Assembly: GCF_900091455.1 (NCBI RefSeq)
Contig: NZ_LT607412.1
Span: forward strand, 2,604,001 to 2,668,000
DNA length: 64,000 nt
From: Micromonospora coriariae
GTDB lineage: Bacteria; Actinomycetota; Actinomycetes; Mycobacteriales; Micromonosporaceae
Direction of reading: 5' to 3'
Part shown: piece after piece, positions 51,578 through 59,631 of the stretch
Numbering within the stretch: position 1 is the first letter of the stretch
How the letters are laid out: every line of letters starts with the position of its first letter
The notes under the pieces: generated by a model
The model's database searches: none
The model's input: the letters and a program-made list of their open reading frames with translations, nothing else
Told to the model about the DNA's origin: nothing
Translations under genes and position numbers: made by a program

Positions 51578-51606
51578 GGAGGGGCCGGCACGCCGCCGGC
51601 CCCTCC
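51578..51606. terminator. Terminator between snapalysin and HMG-CoA lyase genes
   Basis: GGAGGGGCCGGC (51578-51589), loop ACGCC, GCCGGCCCCTCC (51595-51606): a perfect 12-base stem between convergent genes. Confidence 0.8.
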
Positions 51607-51622
51607 CCGCGTTCCCGAGCGG

Positions 51623-52543
51623 TCAGCTCGGCATCGGCGTCAGCCGGGTACGAGGGCCGGCACGCAACACGCCGGACGGGAGCTTCTTGCCGAGCAGGTG
51701 CTCGGCAAGCTCGGCCGCCTCGATCAGGGCGGCCAGGTCGATGCCGGTGTCGATGCCCATGTCGTGCAGCATGTGCACGGCCTCCTCGGTGGCCAGGTTG
51801 CCGCTGGCCCCCGGGGCGTACGGGCAGCCGCCCAGGCCGCCGACGCTGGCGTCGAACTCGGTCACCCCCAGCTCCATCGCGGTCAGCAGGTTGGCCAGCG
51901 CGGTGCCCCGGGTGTTGTGGAAGTGCAGCAGCACCGGCACGTGCGCGTTGCGGTCGCGTACGGCGGTCAGCAGCTCGCGGACCCGGCGCGGAGTGCCCAT
52001 GCCGGTGGTGTCGCCGAACGCGACCCGGTCCGCGCCGTCGCGGACCACCCGATCCACTATGCCGGCCACCCGCTCCGGGGCGACGTCCCCCTCGTAGGGG
52101 CAGCCGAAGCTGGTCGCCACGATCACCTCGACCCGCGCGGAAGCACCGTGCAGCAGGTCGATCAGCTCGGCGATGTCGTCCAGCGACTCGTCCGTCGAAC
52201 GGTTGACGTTGCGCCGGTTGTGCGTGTCGCTGGCCGAGACCACCACCTCGATCTCGGTGAACCCGGCGGCCAGGGCCCGCTGGGCGCCCCGCGTGTTCGG
52301 CACCAGGGCCGAGTAGCGCACGCCGTCGGCCCGCACCGCCCGCCGCCACACCTCGTCGGCGTCGGCCATCTGCGGGATCGCCTTCGGGTGCACGAACGAC
52401 ACCGCCTCGATCCGGCATACGCCGGTGCCGGAGAGCGCGTCGAGCAGCCGCACCTTGGCGTCGGTCGGGATCGGGTCCTCGTTCTGCAGCCCGTCTCGCG
52501 GCCCGACCTCACGGATCGACACGGAATCTGGCAACTGGCTCAT
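51623..52543 (-). CDS. hmgL: Hydroxymethylglutaryl-CoA lyase
   Basis: 306 residues. HMGL-like TIM barrel: VSIREVGPRDGLQNEDPIPT (metal/acid Arg-Asp), IEAVSFVHPKAIPQMADADE, VVVSASDTHNRRNVNRSTDE, DRVAFGDTTGMGTPRRVREL, LLHFHNTRGTALANLLTAME and GGLGGCPYAPGASGNLATEE with the conserved Cys. It splits HMG-CoA to acetoacetate and acetyl-CoA, the last step of leucine degradation. This supports a methylcrotonyl-CoA carboxylase role for the neighbours. The ATG has CGAGGTG upstream. An 87-base palindrome lies between it and the upstream biotin carboxylase gene. Confidence 0.95.
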   Translation of the reverse strand: MSQLPDSVSIREVGPRDGLQNEDPIPTDAKVRLLDALSGTGVCRIEAVSFVHPKAIPQMADADEVWRRAVRADGVRYSALVPNTRGAQRALAAGFTEIEVVVSASDTHNRRNVNRSTDESLDDIAELIDLLHGASARVEVIVATSFGCPYEGDVAPERVAGIVDRVVRDGADRVAFGDTTGMGTPRRVRELLTAVRDRNAHVPVLLHFHNTRGTALANLLTAMELGVTEFDASVGGLGGCPYAPGASGNLATEEAVHMLHDMGIDTGIDLAALIEAAELAEHLLGKKLPSGVLRAGPRTRLTPMPS

Positions 52544-52593
52544 CGGTCACCTCGCTGTGACGTCGGATCGGGGCGGGATGTCGGCTCCACCGC

Positions 52594-52680
52594 GCCCTTT
52601 GCACTGCTTCAACGGACGCAACGGCGACTGTCCGGTATCCGGACGACCGCTGTTGCGTCCAGGTAAGCAGAGCAAAGGGC
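52594..52680. repeat. 87-base imperfect palindrome
   Basis: Left arm 52594-52635 (starting GCCCTTTGC) and right arm 52639-52680 (ending GCAAAGGGC) are complementary at 33 of 42 positions around a TAT loop. The inner parts GTCCGG/CCGGAC and GGACGCAAC/GTTGCGTCC are exact. It lies between two genes read in the same direction. It could be an RNA hairpin (attenuator or processing site) or a mobile palindromic element. Confidence 0.75.
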
Positions 52681-52740
52681 TCGGCTGCCAGTGCCGCCGG
52701 GTCGCTGGACGGCGGCCCGGCGGCCCGGCGGCCGACCGGG

Positions 52741-54078
52741 TCAGCGCATGCGGGAGACGATGCCGGTGTCGTAGGCGCCGGAGAGAAACTCTTCGTTCTC
52801 CAGCAGCTCGGCGAAGAAGGGCAGGTTGTTCTTCGGGCCCTCGATCCGGAAGGCCGCGACTGCCGTCCGGGCCCGCTCGATCACCTCGTCCCGGGTGGCA
52901 CCACTGATGATCAGCTTGGCCATCAGGCTGTCGTAGAACGGGGTGACGGTGTTGCCCTCGGTGTAGCCGGAGTCCACCCGGACCCCGTCGCCGGTCGGTT
53001 CGACCCACGTCTTCACCACGCCCGGGCCGGGCAGGAAGCGCTTCGGGTCCTCGGCGTTGATCCGCATCTCGATGGCGTGCCCGCTCGGTGCCAGCGCGTC
53101 CGGATCGAAGGTCGGCGCCAGCCCGGACGCCACCCGCAACTGCTCCTCCACCAGGTCGACGCCGTAGACGTACTCGGTCACCGGGTGCTCCACCTGGAGC
53201 CGCGTGTTCATCTCAAGGAAGAAGAACTCGTCGGACGCAGGATCGAGCAGACATTCCACCGTGCCCGCGTTGCGGTAGCCGACCGCCTCACCGGCGCGTA
53301 CCGCCGCGGCCAGGAAGCGCTCGCGCAGCTCCGGCGAGACCGCCGGCGACGGCGACTCCTCGACCAGCTTCTGGTTACGCCGCTGCACCGAGCACTCCCG
53401 TTCGCCGAGCGCCACCACCCGGCCGTCGGCCAGGCCGAGGATCTGCACCTCGACATGGCGCACCCGGGGGAAGTACCGCTCGATCAGCACCGAACCGTCG
53501 CCGAACATCCGCTCGGCGAACGCGCGCACCTTGTCGTACTCGGTGCGCAGCGCGGCCTCGTCGACCGCCACGCCCATGCCCATGCCGCCGCCACCGGCGG
53601 CGGCCTTGACCATCACCGGGTAGCCGATCCCGGCGGCGGCCGTCACAGCCGCGTCCAGGTCGGCGGCCGGGTCGGTGGTGCCGGGCGCGACCGGAACGCC
53701 GGCCGCCGCCATCAGGTTCCGGGCGTTGATCTTGTCGCCCATCGCGGTGATCGCGTCCGCGCCGGGGCCGACCCAGATCAGACCGCTCGACTCGACGGTA
53801 CGGGCGAACTCGGCGTTCTCCGACAGGAAGCCGTAGCCGGGGTGGATGGCCTGCGCGCCGGTCGACTTCGCGGCGGCGAGGATCGCCTCGGTGTTGCGGT
53901 AGCTCTGCGCCGGGTTCGGCGGGCCGATGAGGACCGCTTCGTCCGCCTCGGCGACGAACGGCAGATGGGCGTCGGCCTCCGAGTACACCGCGATCGCGCG
54001 GATGCCGAGCCGCTTCGCGGTACGGATGATCCGGCGGGCGATCTCGCCCCGATTGGCGACCAGCAGTGACTCGATCAT
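52741..54078 (-). CDS. Biotin carboxylase subunit without a fused biotin carrier domain
   Basis: 445 residues. Biotin carboxylase motifs: LLVANRGEIARRIIRTAKRL, AIHPGYGFLSENAEFARTVE, MVKAAAGGGGMGMGVAVDE (ATP loop), RRNQKLVEESPSP, FFFLEMNTRLQVEHPVTEYV and SGHAIEMRINAEDP. The length equals the AccC/PccA carboxylase core only. The ~650-residue actinobacterial subunits carry an additional C-terminal biotinyl domain with an MKM motif, which is missing here (the frame stops at IVSRMR). A separate carrier is not seen nearby. It carboxylates biotin with ATP and bicarbonate for the linked carboxyltransferase. The ATG has GGGAGGA upstream. Confidence 0.94.
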   Translation of the reverse strand: MIESLLVANRGEIARRIIRTAKRLGIRAIAVYSEADAHLPFVAEADEAVLIGPPNPAQSYRNTEAILAAAKSTGAQAIHPGYGFLSENAEFARTVESSGLIWVGPGADAITAMGDKINARNLMAAAGVPVAPGTTDPAADLDAAVTAAAGIGYPVMVKAAAGGGGMGMGVAVDEAALRTEYDKVRAFAERMFGDGSVLIERYFPRVRHVEVQILGLADGRVVALGERECSVQRRNQKLVEESPSPAVSPELRERFLAAAVRAGEAVGYRNAGTVECLLDPASDEFFFLEMNTRLQVEHPVTEYVYGVDLVEEQLRVASGLAPTFDPDALAPSGHAIEMRINAEDPKRFLPGPGVVKTWVEPTGDGVRVDSGYTEGNTVTPFYDSLMAKLIISGATRDEVIERARTAVAAFRIEGPKNNLPFFAELLENEEFLSGAYDTGIVSRMR

Positions 54079-54150
54079 GTTTCCTCCCGGCGTCCGGATG
54101 TTGGGACGGTTGTCAGGAAACCATGACCGGCACGCCGGTGACGAGTCGGC

Positions 54151-54750
54151 TCAGGCGAGCAGTGCGGCCAGGGCGGCGTCGCGCAGCAGCTCGGCGCGGC
54201 GTCGGCGGTCCACCTCGCCACCGAGGAACGGAGTCGAGTTCATCAGGCCGAACGCGGCGTGCGCGAGCACGCGCGCCTCACCGTCGGGCATGCCCGGGTG
54301 CAGCGCGGTGAGCACAGTCACCCACTCCTCGACGTATAGCCGTTGCAGGCGACGGATCCGCCGCCGGGGCTCGTCCGGCAGGCGGTCCAGCTCGTGCAGG
54401 TGCAGCGCGATCACCGCCGGGTTGGCCAGCGCGAACTCGACGTGGAAGTCGATCAGCGACTCCAGTACGCCGCGCGCGTCGTCCGGGTGCCCCGCGGAGC
54501 GCTCCCGGCCGCCGGCCAGCAGCCCCTCGCTGACCGGGATCAGCGCGGCGGCGAGCATCGCCTCCTTGCCGGCGAAGTGGTGGTAGAGGGCCGGGCCGGT
54601 CACCCCGGCGGCCGCGCCGATGTCGTCCATCGACACCCCGTGATAGCCCCGGGCGGCGAACAGACCGACCGCGATCTCCAGGATCTCGTCCTTGCGGGAC
54701 CGGCGCCGGCCCGCACCCGCCGCACCCCGTGCCTGCTGCTCCACCGTCAC
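54151..54750 (-). CDS. TetR family transcriptional regulator
   Basis: 199 residues. TetR helix-turn-helix: RKDEILEIAVGLFAARGYHG, VSMDDIGAAAGVTGPALYHH, FAGKEAMLAAALIPV. The C-terminal ligand domain is helical (LIDFHVEFALANPAVIALHL, RRLQRLYVEEWVTVLTALHP). It resembles the SACE_7040/KstR2-type regulators of acyl-CoA catabolism. Its place as first gene of the carboxylase cluster, 72 bases upstream of the biotin carboxylase and on the same strand, suggests autorepression and control by an acyl-CoA ligand. GTG start at 54750 without clear Shine-Dalgarno. Confidence 0.93.
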   Translation of the reverse strand: MTVEQQARGAAGAGRRRSRKDEILEIAVGLFAARGYHGVSMDDIGAAAGVTGPALYHHFAGKEAMLAAALIPVSEGLLAGGRERSAGHPDDARGVLESLIDFHVEFALANPAVIALHLHELDRLPDEPRRRIRRLQRLYVEEWVTVLTALHPGMPDGEARVLAHAAFGLMNSTPFLGGEVDRRRRAELLRDAALAALLA

Positions 54751-54829
54751 GGGGCAAGCGTAGACCGCGAGCCGCGCACCGTGGAGCGGTGGTTACCGGT
54801 CGGTTGCGCACGCCGCACCGTCGGTCGGG

Positions 54830-57721
54830 TCAGTCGTCCGGGTCGAGGTCGTGCTCCGCCCGCAACGCCGCGGCCTCCTGCGGCCGGTCCAGCAGGTCCA
54901 GCGCACGGGCCAGCAGCCAGGCGGTCTGGCGCACCGGCCGGGAGTCCGCCGGGAGGCCACCGAGCACCCGGCGCAGCAGCGGTTCCGCCTCGGCCGGACG
55001 GTCCAGGCGCAGCAGCAGCTCACCGATGAGGATCTCCACCTGCGCGGCCTCGCCGAACGCCTCGATCGACCGCAACCGGTCGGGCACCCCGGCCAGCCGG
55101 CCCAACGCCTCGTCCGGCCGGTCCTCCCCGGTCAGCACCCGCGCACCGGCCTCGGCCGCCATCGCCAGCTCGTACGTCACCGGCGGCGACTGCTCCGGCT
55201 GCCCGGCCAGCGTCGCGGCCAGTCCGTCCATCAGCTCGATGGCGCGCACCGCCGCCGGTCGGTCATCGGACCAGAACCAGGCGTACGCCTCCCGCCGGCG
55301 GGCCCGCAGCTCGTCGAGCGGCAGGTCGGCGAGCCGGTAAGCAGTGGCGGCAGCGGTGAACCGCTCGGCGGCCACCGCGTCCCGGTCGGCGTCGTAGAGG
55401 ATCCCGCCGGCCTCCTCCAACACCTGAGCGCGGTGCGGGAGGTTGTCCGGGCCGTCCAGGTTGTCGGCCAACCGCTCCAGCAGTGCCAGCGCCGGATCGA
55501 TCTCGCCGAGCCCGGCGTAGACACCGGCCAGAAGGTGCCGGCAGCGGTCCGCTTCCGCCTGGGCGCCGAGCCGGTCCAGCCCGAGGACCGCCTCCTCGGC
55601 GACCTCGGCCGCCTCACCGAGCCGACCCACCACCCGGTACGCGTTCGCCAGCTCCCAGCGCAGGAAGGCGTCCCCCTCGGCGCCCCGCTCCACGCAGAGC
55701 GTCACCGCCTCGACGAAGTCGTCCACCGCGTCGGCGGCCCGCCCGGCGGAGAGCAGCGCCCGGGCCCGGGCCACCCGGACCGGCAGCACCGCAGCCGCCG
55801 GAGCCACGGCCAGCGCCTCGTCGCAGGCGGCCACGGCGTCGGCCGGATCGTCCACCGCCCGGACGTAGGTCAGGCAGGCCGCCGTGATCAGCTCGCCGAC
55901 GCCCAGCTCACGGCCGATCCGGCGGGCCTCGTCGGCGGCCGCGCGGGCCTCGTCGACCCGGTCCGACTGCTCCAGCAGGTGTGCCCGGTGCAGCGCGATC
56001 CGGGCCGCCAGGTGCCGGTCGCCGCCCGCGTCGGCGGGCACCCGGTCGAGCGCGGCGAGCGCCTCCGCCCAACGTTCCCGGTGCAGCAGCGCCAGCGCCA
56101 CCCGATCGTGCCCGGCGGCGCGCTGTCTCGCGTCGCCGAGCCGGTCCAACACCTCGGCCGCGGCTCGGACCAGCGCCAACCCCTCCTCGGCGTCGTCGTC
56201 GGAGCGGGTCAGCAGCACCCCGAGCCGCCCGGCGACCACCTGCGCGGGCACCTCCTCGGCCGCCTCCCGGTACCGGCTCAGCGCCGCCCGGTTCATCTCG
56301 ATCGCGCCCGCGATGTCGTCCTCGTCGCCGCGCTCGGCCGCCCGCAGCGCCAGCCGGTGCGCGGCCGTACGCGGTGGCAGGTCGTCGGTGCCGAACCGGT
56401 CGTCGCAGGCGGCCAGCGCCGCCCGGAACGTGGCCCGGTCGTGCCGGCCCCAGCTCTCCTCGGCGAGGGCCAGCAGCTCGTCCGGACCGGCGTCGGCGGG
56501 CAGGGCCACGCTGGTCTCGTCGCCGGCCCGCGCCCGGTCGGAGGCGGCCGGTGACACACCCCGGTCGCGGTGGATGCTCGGCTCGTCCCCGACCGGGCGG
56601 GACGGGCGGCGGCGGACGCTGGCGGAGAGCGGCAGGTGCTCGCCGCTCGCCCGCACCGCGAGCCGACCGGCTATCCACTCCGACTGGTGCGCGGTGCCGT
56701 TGCGGGCGTCGAAGCGGGCGGCCAGCGCGGTCGCGGTCTCCGCCAGCTCGTCGGCGAGCGTCAGCGCGGGCACCTCGCCGGCCGGCCGCCCCTCGGCGGC
56801 ACGGCGGTACACGGTCGGTGCGCCGATCCGGCCGGCCTGGCGCAGCGCGGCGGCGGCGGTCGCCGCGAAGTGCATCGCGGCGGCCGGCGACGGCGGCCGG
56901 TCCAGCCAGTCCAGGTGCCGTTCGACCAGCTCCACCGCCCGCGCCTCGTTGCCGGTCAGCGTGCAGAACTCGATGTGGTCGCCGATGTCCCACAGGTCGG
57001 CGAGGTTGGCGCGCAGCCGGCGGTACGCCTCCCGGTGCGCGTCCCGCGCCGACTCACCCCGCCCGGTGCGCAGGTACGGCAGGAGCAGCGCGGTGAGGAT
57101 CGCCTGCGGCTGCTCGGTACACGTGAGCCGACCGGCGAGCACCGGCTCGGCCAGTGCCACCGCCTCGGCGTCCCGTCCGGTGTCGGCGAGATAGCCCACC
57201 TGGCTCGTCGGGTCACAGCCGGCACAGTCGGAGAGTTCGTCGCGCGGGGTGGTCTGCCAGAGCCGGTACCAGTGCGCGGCCGCCTCGGCGTCACCCACGT
57301 GGTCGGCGACCCGGAACCGGTGCTTGTGGACGGTCTGCAGGCTGTGCCCGCCGGCCCGGTAGCGCCGCTCCATGTCGTCCAGCACCGCGTACGTGCGGTC
57401 CAGCGGCACCTCCGGGAACTTCAGCAGGCCGGACACCATGTACTTGAAATGCCACAGCAGCTGGTGCAGGTGGCGCTGGTGGTAGGGCTGCGGATCGCTG
57501 TCGAACTCGGACAGGCACCAGGAGAAGGTCACGAAGGACTTCGCCGGCTCACCGCCGTAGACGTACCCGGTGGTGGCCTGCATCCGCGTGACGAAGGCGA
57601 GGTGCCGGTCGTCCGCGGCGTCCACCCGGCGCAGCAACTGCTCCAGCGCGGCGATCTGCCCCGCCCCGTACGGCATGTCGGCGATGCCGCGCAGCACCCG
57701 CCAGAGATCCTCGTCGGCCAT
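54830..57721 (-). CDS. Large TPR-repeat protein partnered with an HSP90-family chaperone
   Basis: 963 residues, nearly all helical. It begins MADEDLWRVLRGIADMPYGA with an N-terminal helical region (LEQLLRRVDAADDRHLAFVT, YVYGGEPAKSFVTFSWCLSE), followed by many degenerate TPR-like helix pairs, for example RFRVADHVGDAEAAAHWYRL, AHRLALRAAERGDEDDIAGA, GRLGEAAEVAEEAVLGLDRL, PAEAEPLLRRVLGGL and a disordered break at about 375-420. No enzymatic domain is recognised. The ATG is 2 bases past the stop of the HSP90 gene, so the two are co-translated. In eukaryotes TPR proteins are HSP90 co-chaperones; here the function is inferred from operon structure only. Confidence 0.85.
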   Translation of the reverse strand: MADEDLWRVLRGIADMPYGAGQIAALEQLLRRVDAADDRHLAFVTRMQATTGYVYGGEPAKSFVTFSWCLSEFDSDPQPYHQRHLHQLLWHFKYMVSGLLKFPEVPLDRTYAVLDDMERRYRAGGHSLQTVHKHRFRVADHVGDAEAAAHWYRLWQTTPRDELSDCAGCDPTSQVGYLADTGRDAEAVALAEPVLAGRLTCTEQPQAILTALLLPYLRTGRGESARDAHREAYRRLRANLADLWDIGDHIEFCTLTGNEARAVELVERHLDWLDRPPSPAAAMHFAATAAAALRQAGRIGAPTVYRRAAEGRPAGEVPALTLADELAETATALAARFDARNGTAHQSEWIAGRLAVRASGEHLPLSASVRRRPSRPVGDEPSIHRDRGVSPAASDRARAGDETSVALPADAGPDELLALAEESWGRHDRATFRAALAACDDRFGTDDLPPRTAAHRLALRAAERGDEDDIAGAIEMNRAALSRYREAAEEVPAQVVAGRLGVLLTRSDDDAEEGLALVRAAAEVLDRLGDARQRAAGHDRVALALLHRERWAEALAALDRVPADAGGDRHLAARIALHRAHLLEQSDRVDEARAAADEARRIGRELGVGELITAACLTYVRAVDDPADAVAACDEALAVAPAAAVLPVRVARARALLSAGRAADAVDDFVEAVTLCVERGAEGDAFLRWELANAYRVVGRLGEAAEVAEEAVLGLDRLGAQAEADRCRHLLAGVYAGLGEIDPALALLERLADNLDGPDNLPHRAQVLEEAGGILYDADRDAVAAERFTAAATAYRLADLPLDELRARRREAYAWFWSDDRPAAVRAIELMDGLAATLAGQPEQSPPVTYELAMAAEAGARVLTGEDRPDEALGRLAGVPDRLRSIEAFGEAAQVEILIGELLLRLDRPAEAEPLLRRVLGGLPADSRPVRQTAWLLARALDLLDRPQEAAALRAEHDLDPDD

Positions 57722-57723
57722 TG

Positions 57724-59511
57724 TCACTCCCGTCCCGGCACGGCCCGGCCGAGCAGGCCGAGGAAGGAATCGTTCAGCAGCGCGGCGTCGGCCGCGCGGA
57801 TCGGGTGGTGGCCGAGCAGCAGCGCCTGCCCGTACAGCGCCTCGACGGCGAGCCCGACCAGCTCCGGGTCGGCCAGCATGGTGACCCGGCGGACCAGCGG
57901 GTTGCGGTGGTTGAGCACCAGCTGCGGGCGGTCCGGCGGGGCGGTGGCGGCGAGCGCGTCGAGCACTCCACCCCACAGCTCGTCGGCCCGGTCCCGGCTG
58001 GCCGCGAGCTGGTCGTTGAACGCCGCCGACCGGCTGACCAGGTAGAGCGCGGGCAGCGAGACCGGGTCGTACGCCCGGATGACCACCTCGCAGCCGGAGC
58101 GCTCGACCGCCCGCTGCGCCGCGGCGAGGAACGGCCGCAGGGCCAGCTCCACCTGCGGGTCGAGACCGTCGAAGCGGGTGGTGAGGTCGCTCGGCTCCAG
58201 CCGCTCGATCAGCACCGAGCGGTCCACCGTCGGCAGCCGCTCGATCAGCTCGGTGTCGTACGTGTAGCCCGCGTTGACCACCGCCAGATCCTGCGCGGCG
58301 GCCACCGCGGCGAGCTGGCGGAACTCGTCGAGGCTCGCCGCGTACCGGAGCACCCCGTAGCGCTCCCGGAACTCGGCGAGGGTGAGCGTGCCGACGTTCG
58401 TGTCCATCGGCCACCACCGGTCGACCAGCCGGAGCATCTCGTCGTCGTGCAGTGCCAACGCTTTCACGCCGAGGTGGTGCACCTGGAGGAACTCGGCCAG
58501 CCGGTGCGGGTCGTGCCGCGCCAGCCGGACCAGCCAGCCGCGTACCTGGTCGCCGAGCGCCTCCCGGGTGGCGGCCAGCAGGGTGTCCTCGTAGAGGGCC
58601 TCCCGGCTGGCGGTCGGGCGCAGCTCGGTCGCGTCCACCACGCAGTGCGCGAAGAACGCCCAGTCCGGCAGCAGCCCGTCGGCGTGCTCGGTGAGCAGCA
58701 TCCGCTTGAGGTAGACCCGGTGCCCGGCCCGGGCCGCCGGGTTCACCGGGGTGGGCAGGATGAATGCGACACCGGTCAGCCCGGCCTCCGGCACGCTCAG
58801 TGGCACCACGTCGAACGGGTCGACGCCGAGCGTCTCCCGGGAGTATCGGATCAGTGCCGCCCGGTCGACCGGCGCTCCCGCCGTGGTCGGCCAGGGTGGC
58901 TCGCCGGTGGTGGTGACCACGTCACCGACCCGGACGGTGACCGGCAGCAGGGAACCGAAGAGGCGGGCCAGGTCGGTGACGGTCGGGGTGCTGAACCACT
59001 GGTCGGCGTCGCGGCGGGGCACCAGCGTGACAGTCGTGCCCGGCTCGGCGCGGGCGGCCTCGGGCGGCGCCACCGTCACCGCATAGCGGCCGTCGGCGTA
59101 CCCGGTCCAGCGGACCGTGGGGTGGCCACCGTGCCGGGTGAGCACCTGGATCTCGTCGGCCACCAGGAAGCAGGAGAGCAGGCCGATGCCGAACTGGCCG
59201 AGGAACTCGTGCCGGGAGAAGCCCAGCTCGTCGCGCTTGGAGCTGCGGCCGATGGTGGCCAGCAGCTCGTGCACCTGCGCCTCGGTGAGGCCGATGCCGG
59301 TGTCGTGCACCCGCAGCGTGCCGTCGCCGGTGCGGTCCGGCGGCTCGATGCGGACCAACGCGGGAGCGTCCGGCTCGTTCGCCCGCCGCGCGGTGATTGC
59401 GTCCACCGCGTTCTGCAGCAGCTCCCGGACGTAGACCCGCGGGCTGCCGTAGAGGTGATGACTGAGCAGGTCGACCACGCCACGGAGGTCGACCTGGAAG
59501 GTGTGGTCCAC
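57724..59511 (-). CDS. htpG: HSP90 family protein (HtpG-like ATPase chaperone)
   Basis: 595 residues. The N-terminal GHKL ATPase has VRELLQNAVDAI (Glu30, Asn34, Asp37), DTGIGLTEAQ (Asp70) and FSRHEFLGQFGIGLLSCFLV (lid and G box). The middle domain includes RVYLKRMLLTEHADGLLPDW and ELRPTASREALYED, the equivalent of the 'LPLNxSRE' catalytic-loop motif. The C-terminal part is diverged and has no MEEVD-type tail. It is slightly shorter than E. coli HtpG (624). The group is the divergent actinobacterial HSP90 branch, separate from canonical HtpG. It forms a two-gene operon with the TPR protein. GTG start at 59511; the MFS gene is divergent by 120 bases. Confidence 0.92.
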   Translation of the reverse strand: MDHTFQVDLRGVVDLLSHHLYGSPRVYVRELLQNAVDAITARRANEPDAPALVRIEPPDRTGDGTLRVHDTGIGLTEAQVHELLATIGRSSKRDELGFSRHEFLGQFGIGLLSCFLVADEIQVLTRHGGHPTVRWTGYADGRYAVTVAPPEAARAEPGTTVTLVPRRDADQWFSTPTVTDLARLFGSLLPVTVRVGDVVTTTGEPPWPTTAGAPVDRAALIRYSRETLGVDPFDVVPLSVPEAGLTGVAFILPTPVNPAARAGHRVYLKRMLLTEHADGLLPDWAFFAHCVVDATELRPTASREALYEDTLLAATREALGDQVRGWLVRLARHDPHRLAEFLQVHHLGVKALALHDDEMLRLVDRWWPMDTNVGTLTLAEFRERYGVLRYAASLDEFRQLAAVAAAQDLAVVNAGYTYDTELIERLPTVDRSVLIERLEPSDLTTRFDGLDPQVELALRPFLAAAQRAVERSGCEVVIRAYDPVSLPALYLVSRSAAFNDQLAASRDRADELWGGVLDALAATAPPDRPQLVLNHRNPLVRRVTMLADPELVGLAVEALYGQALLLGHHPIRAADAALLNDSFLGLLGRAVPGRE

Positions 59512-59631
59512 GCCTGAGTTCTCCCCGGTCCGATGCCGGCGCCCACCGTACCGATGATCACCGACGCGTGGCGTCCCCCTTTCGCCCGGCGGTTTGACCC
59601 TCGACCCGGTCGAACCCGCACGGTCAGCGCC

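Noticed and set aside
54830..58417. Extension of the TPR gene upstream to 58417
   Set aside because: The extra 232 codons lie inside the HSP90 gene in another frame and are Arg/Ala/Pro-rich. The ATG at 57721, just after the HSP90 stop, is the natural start.
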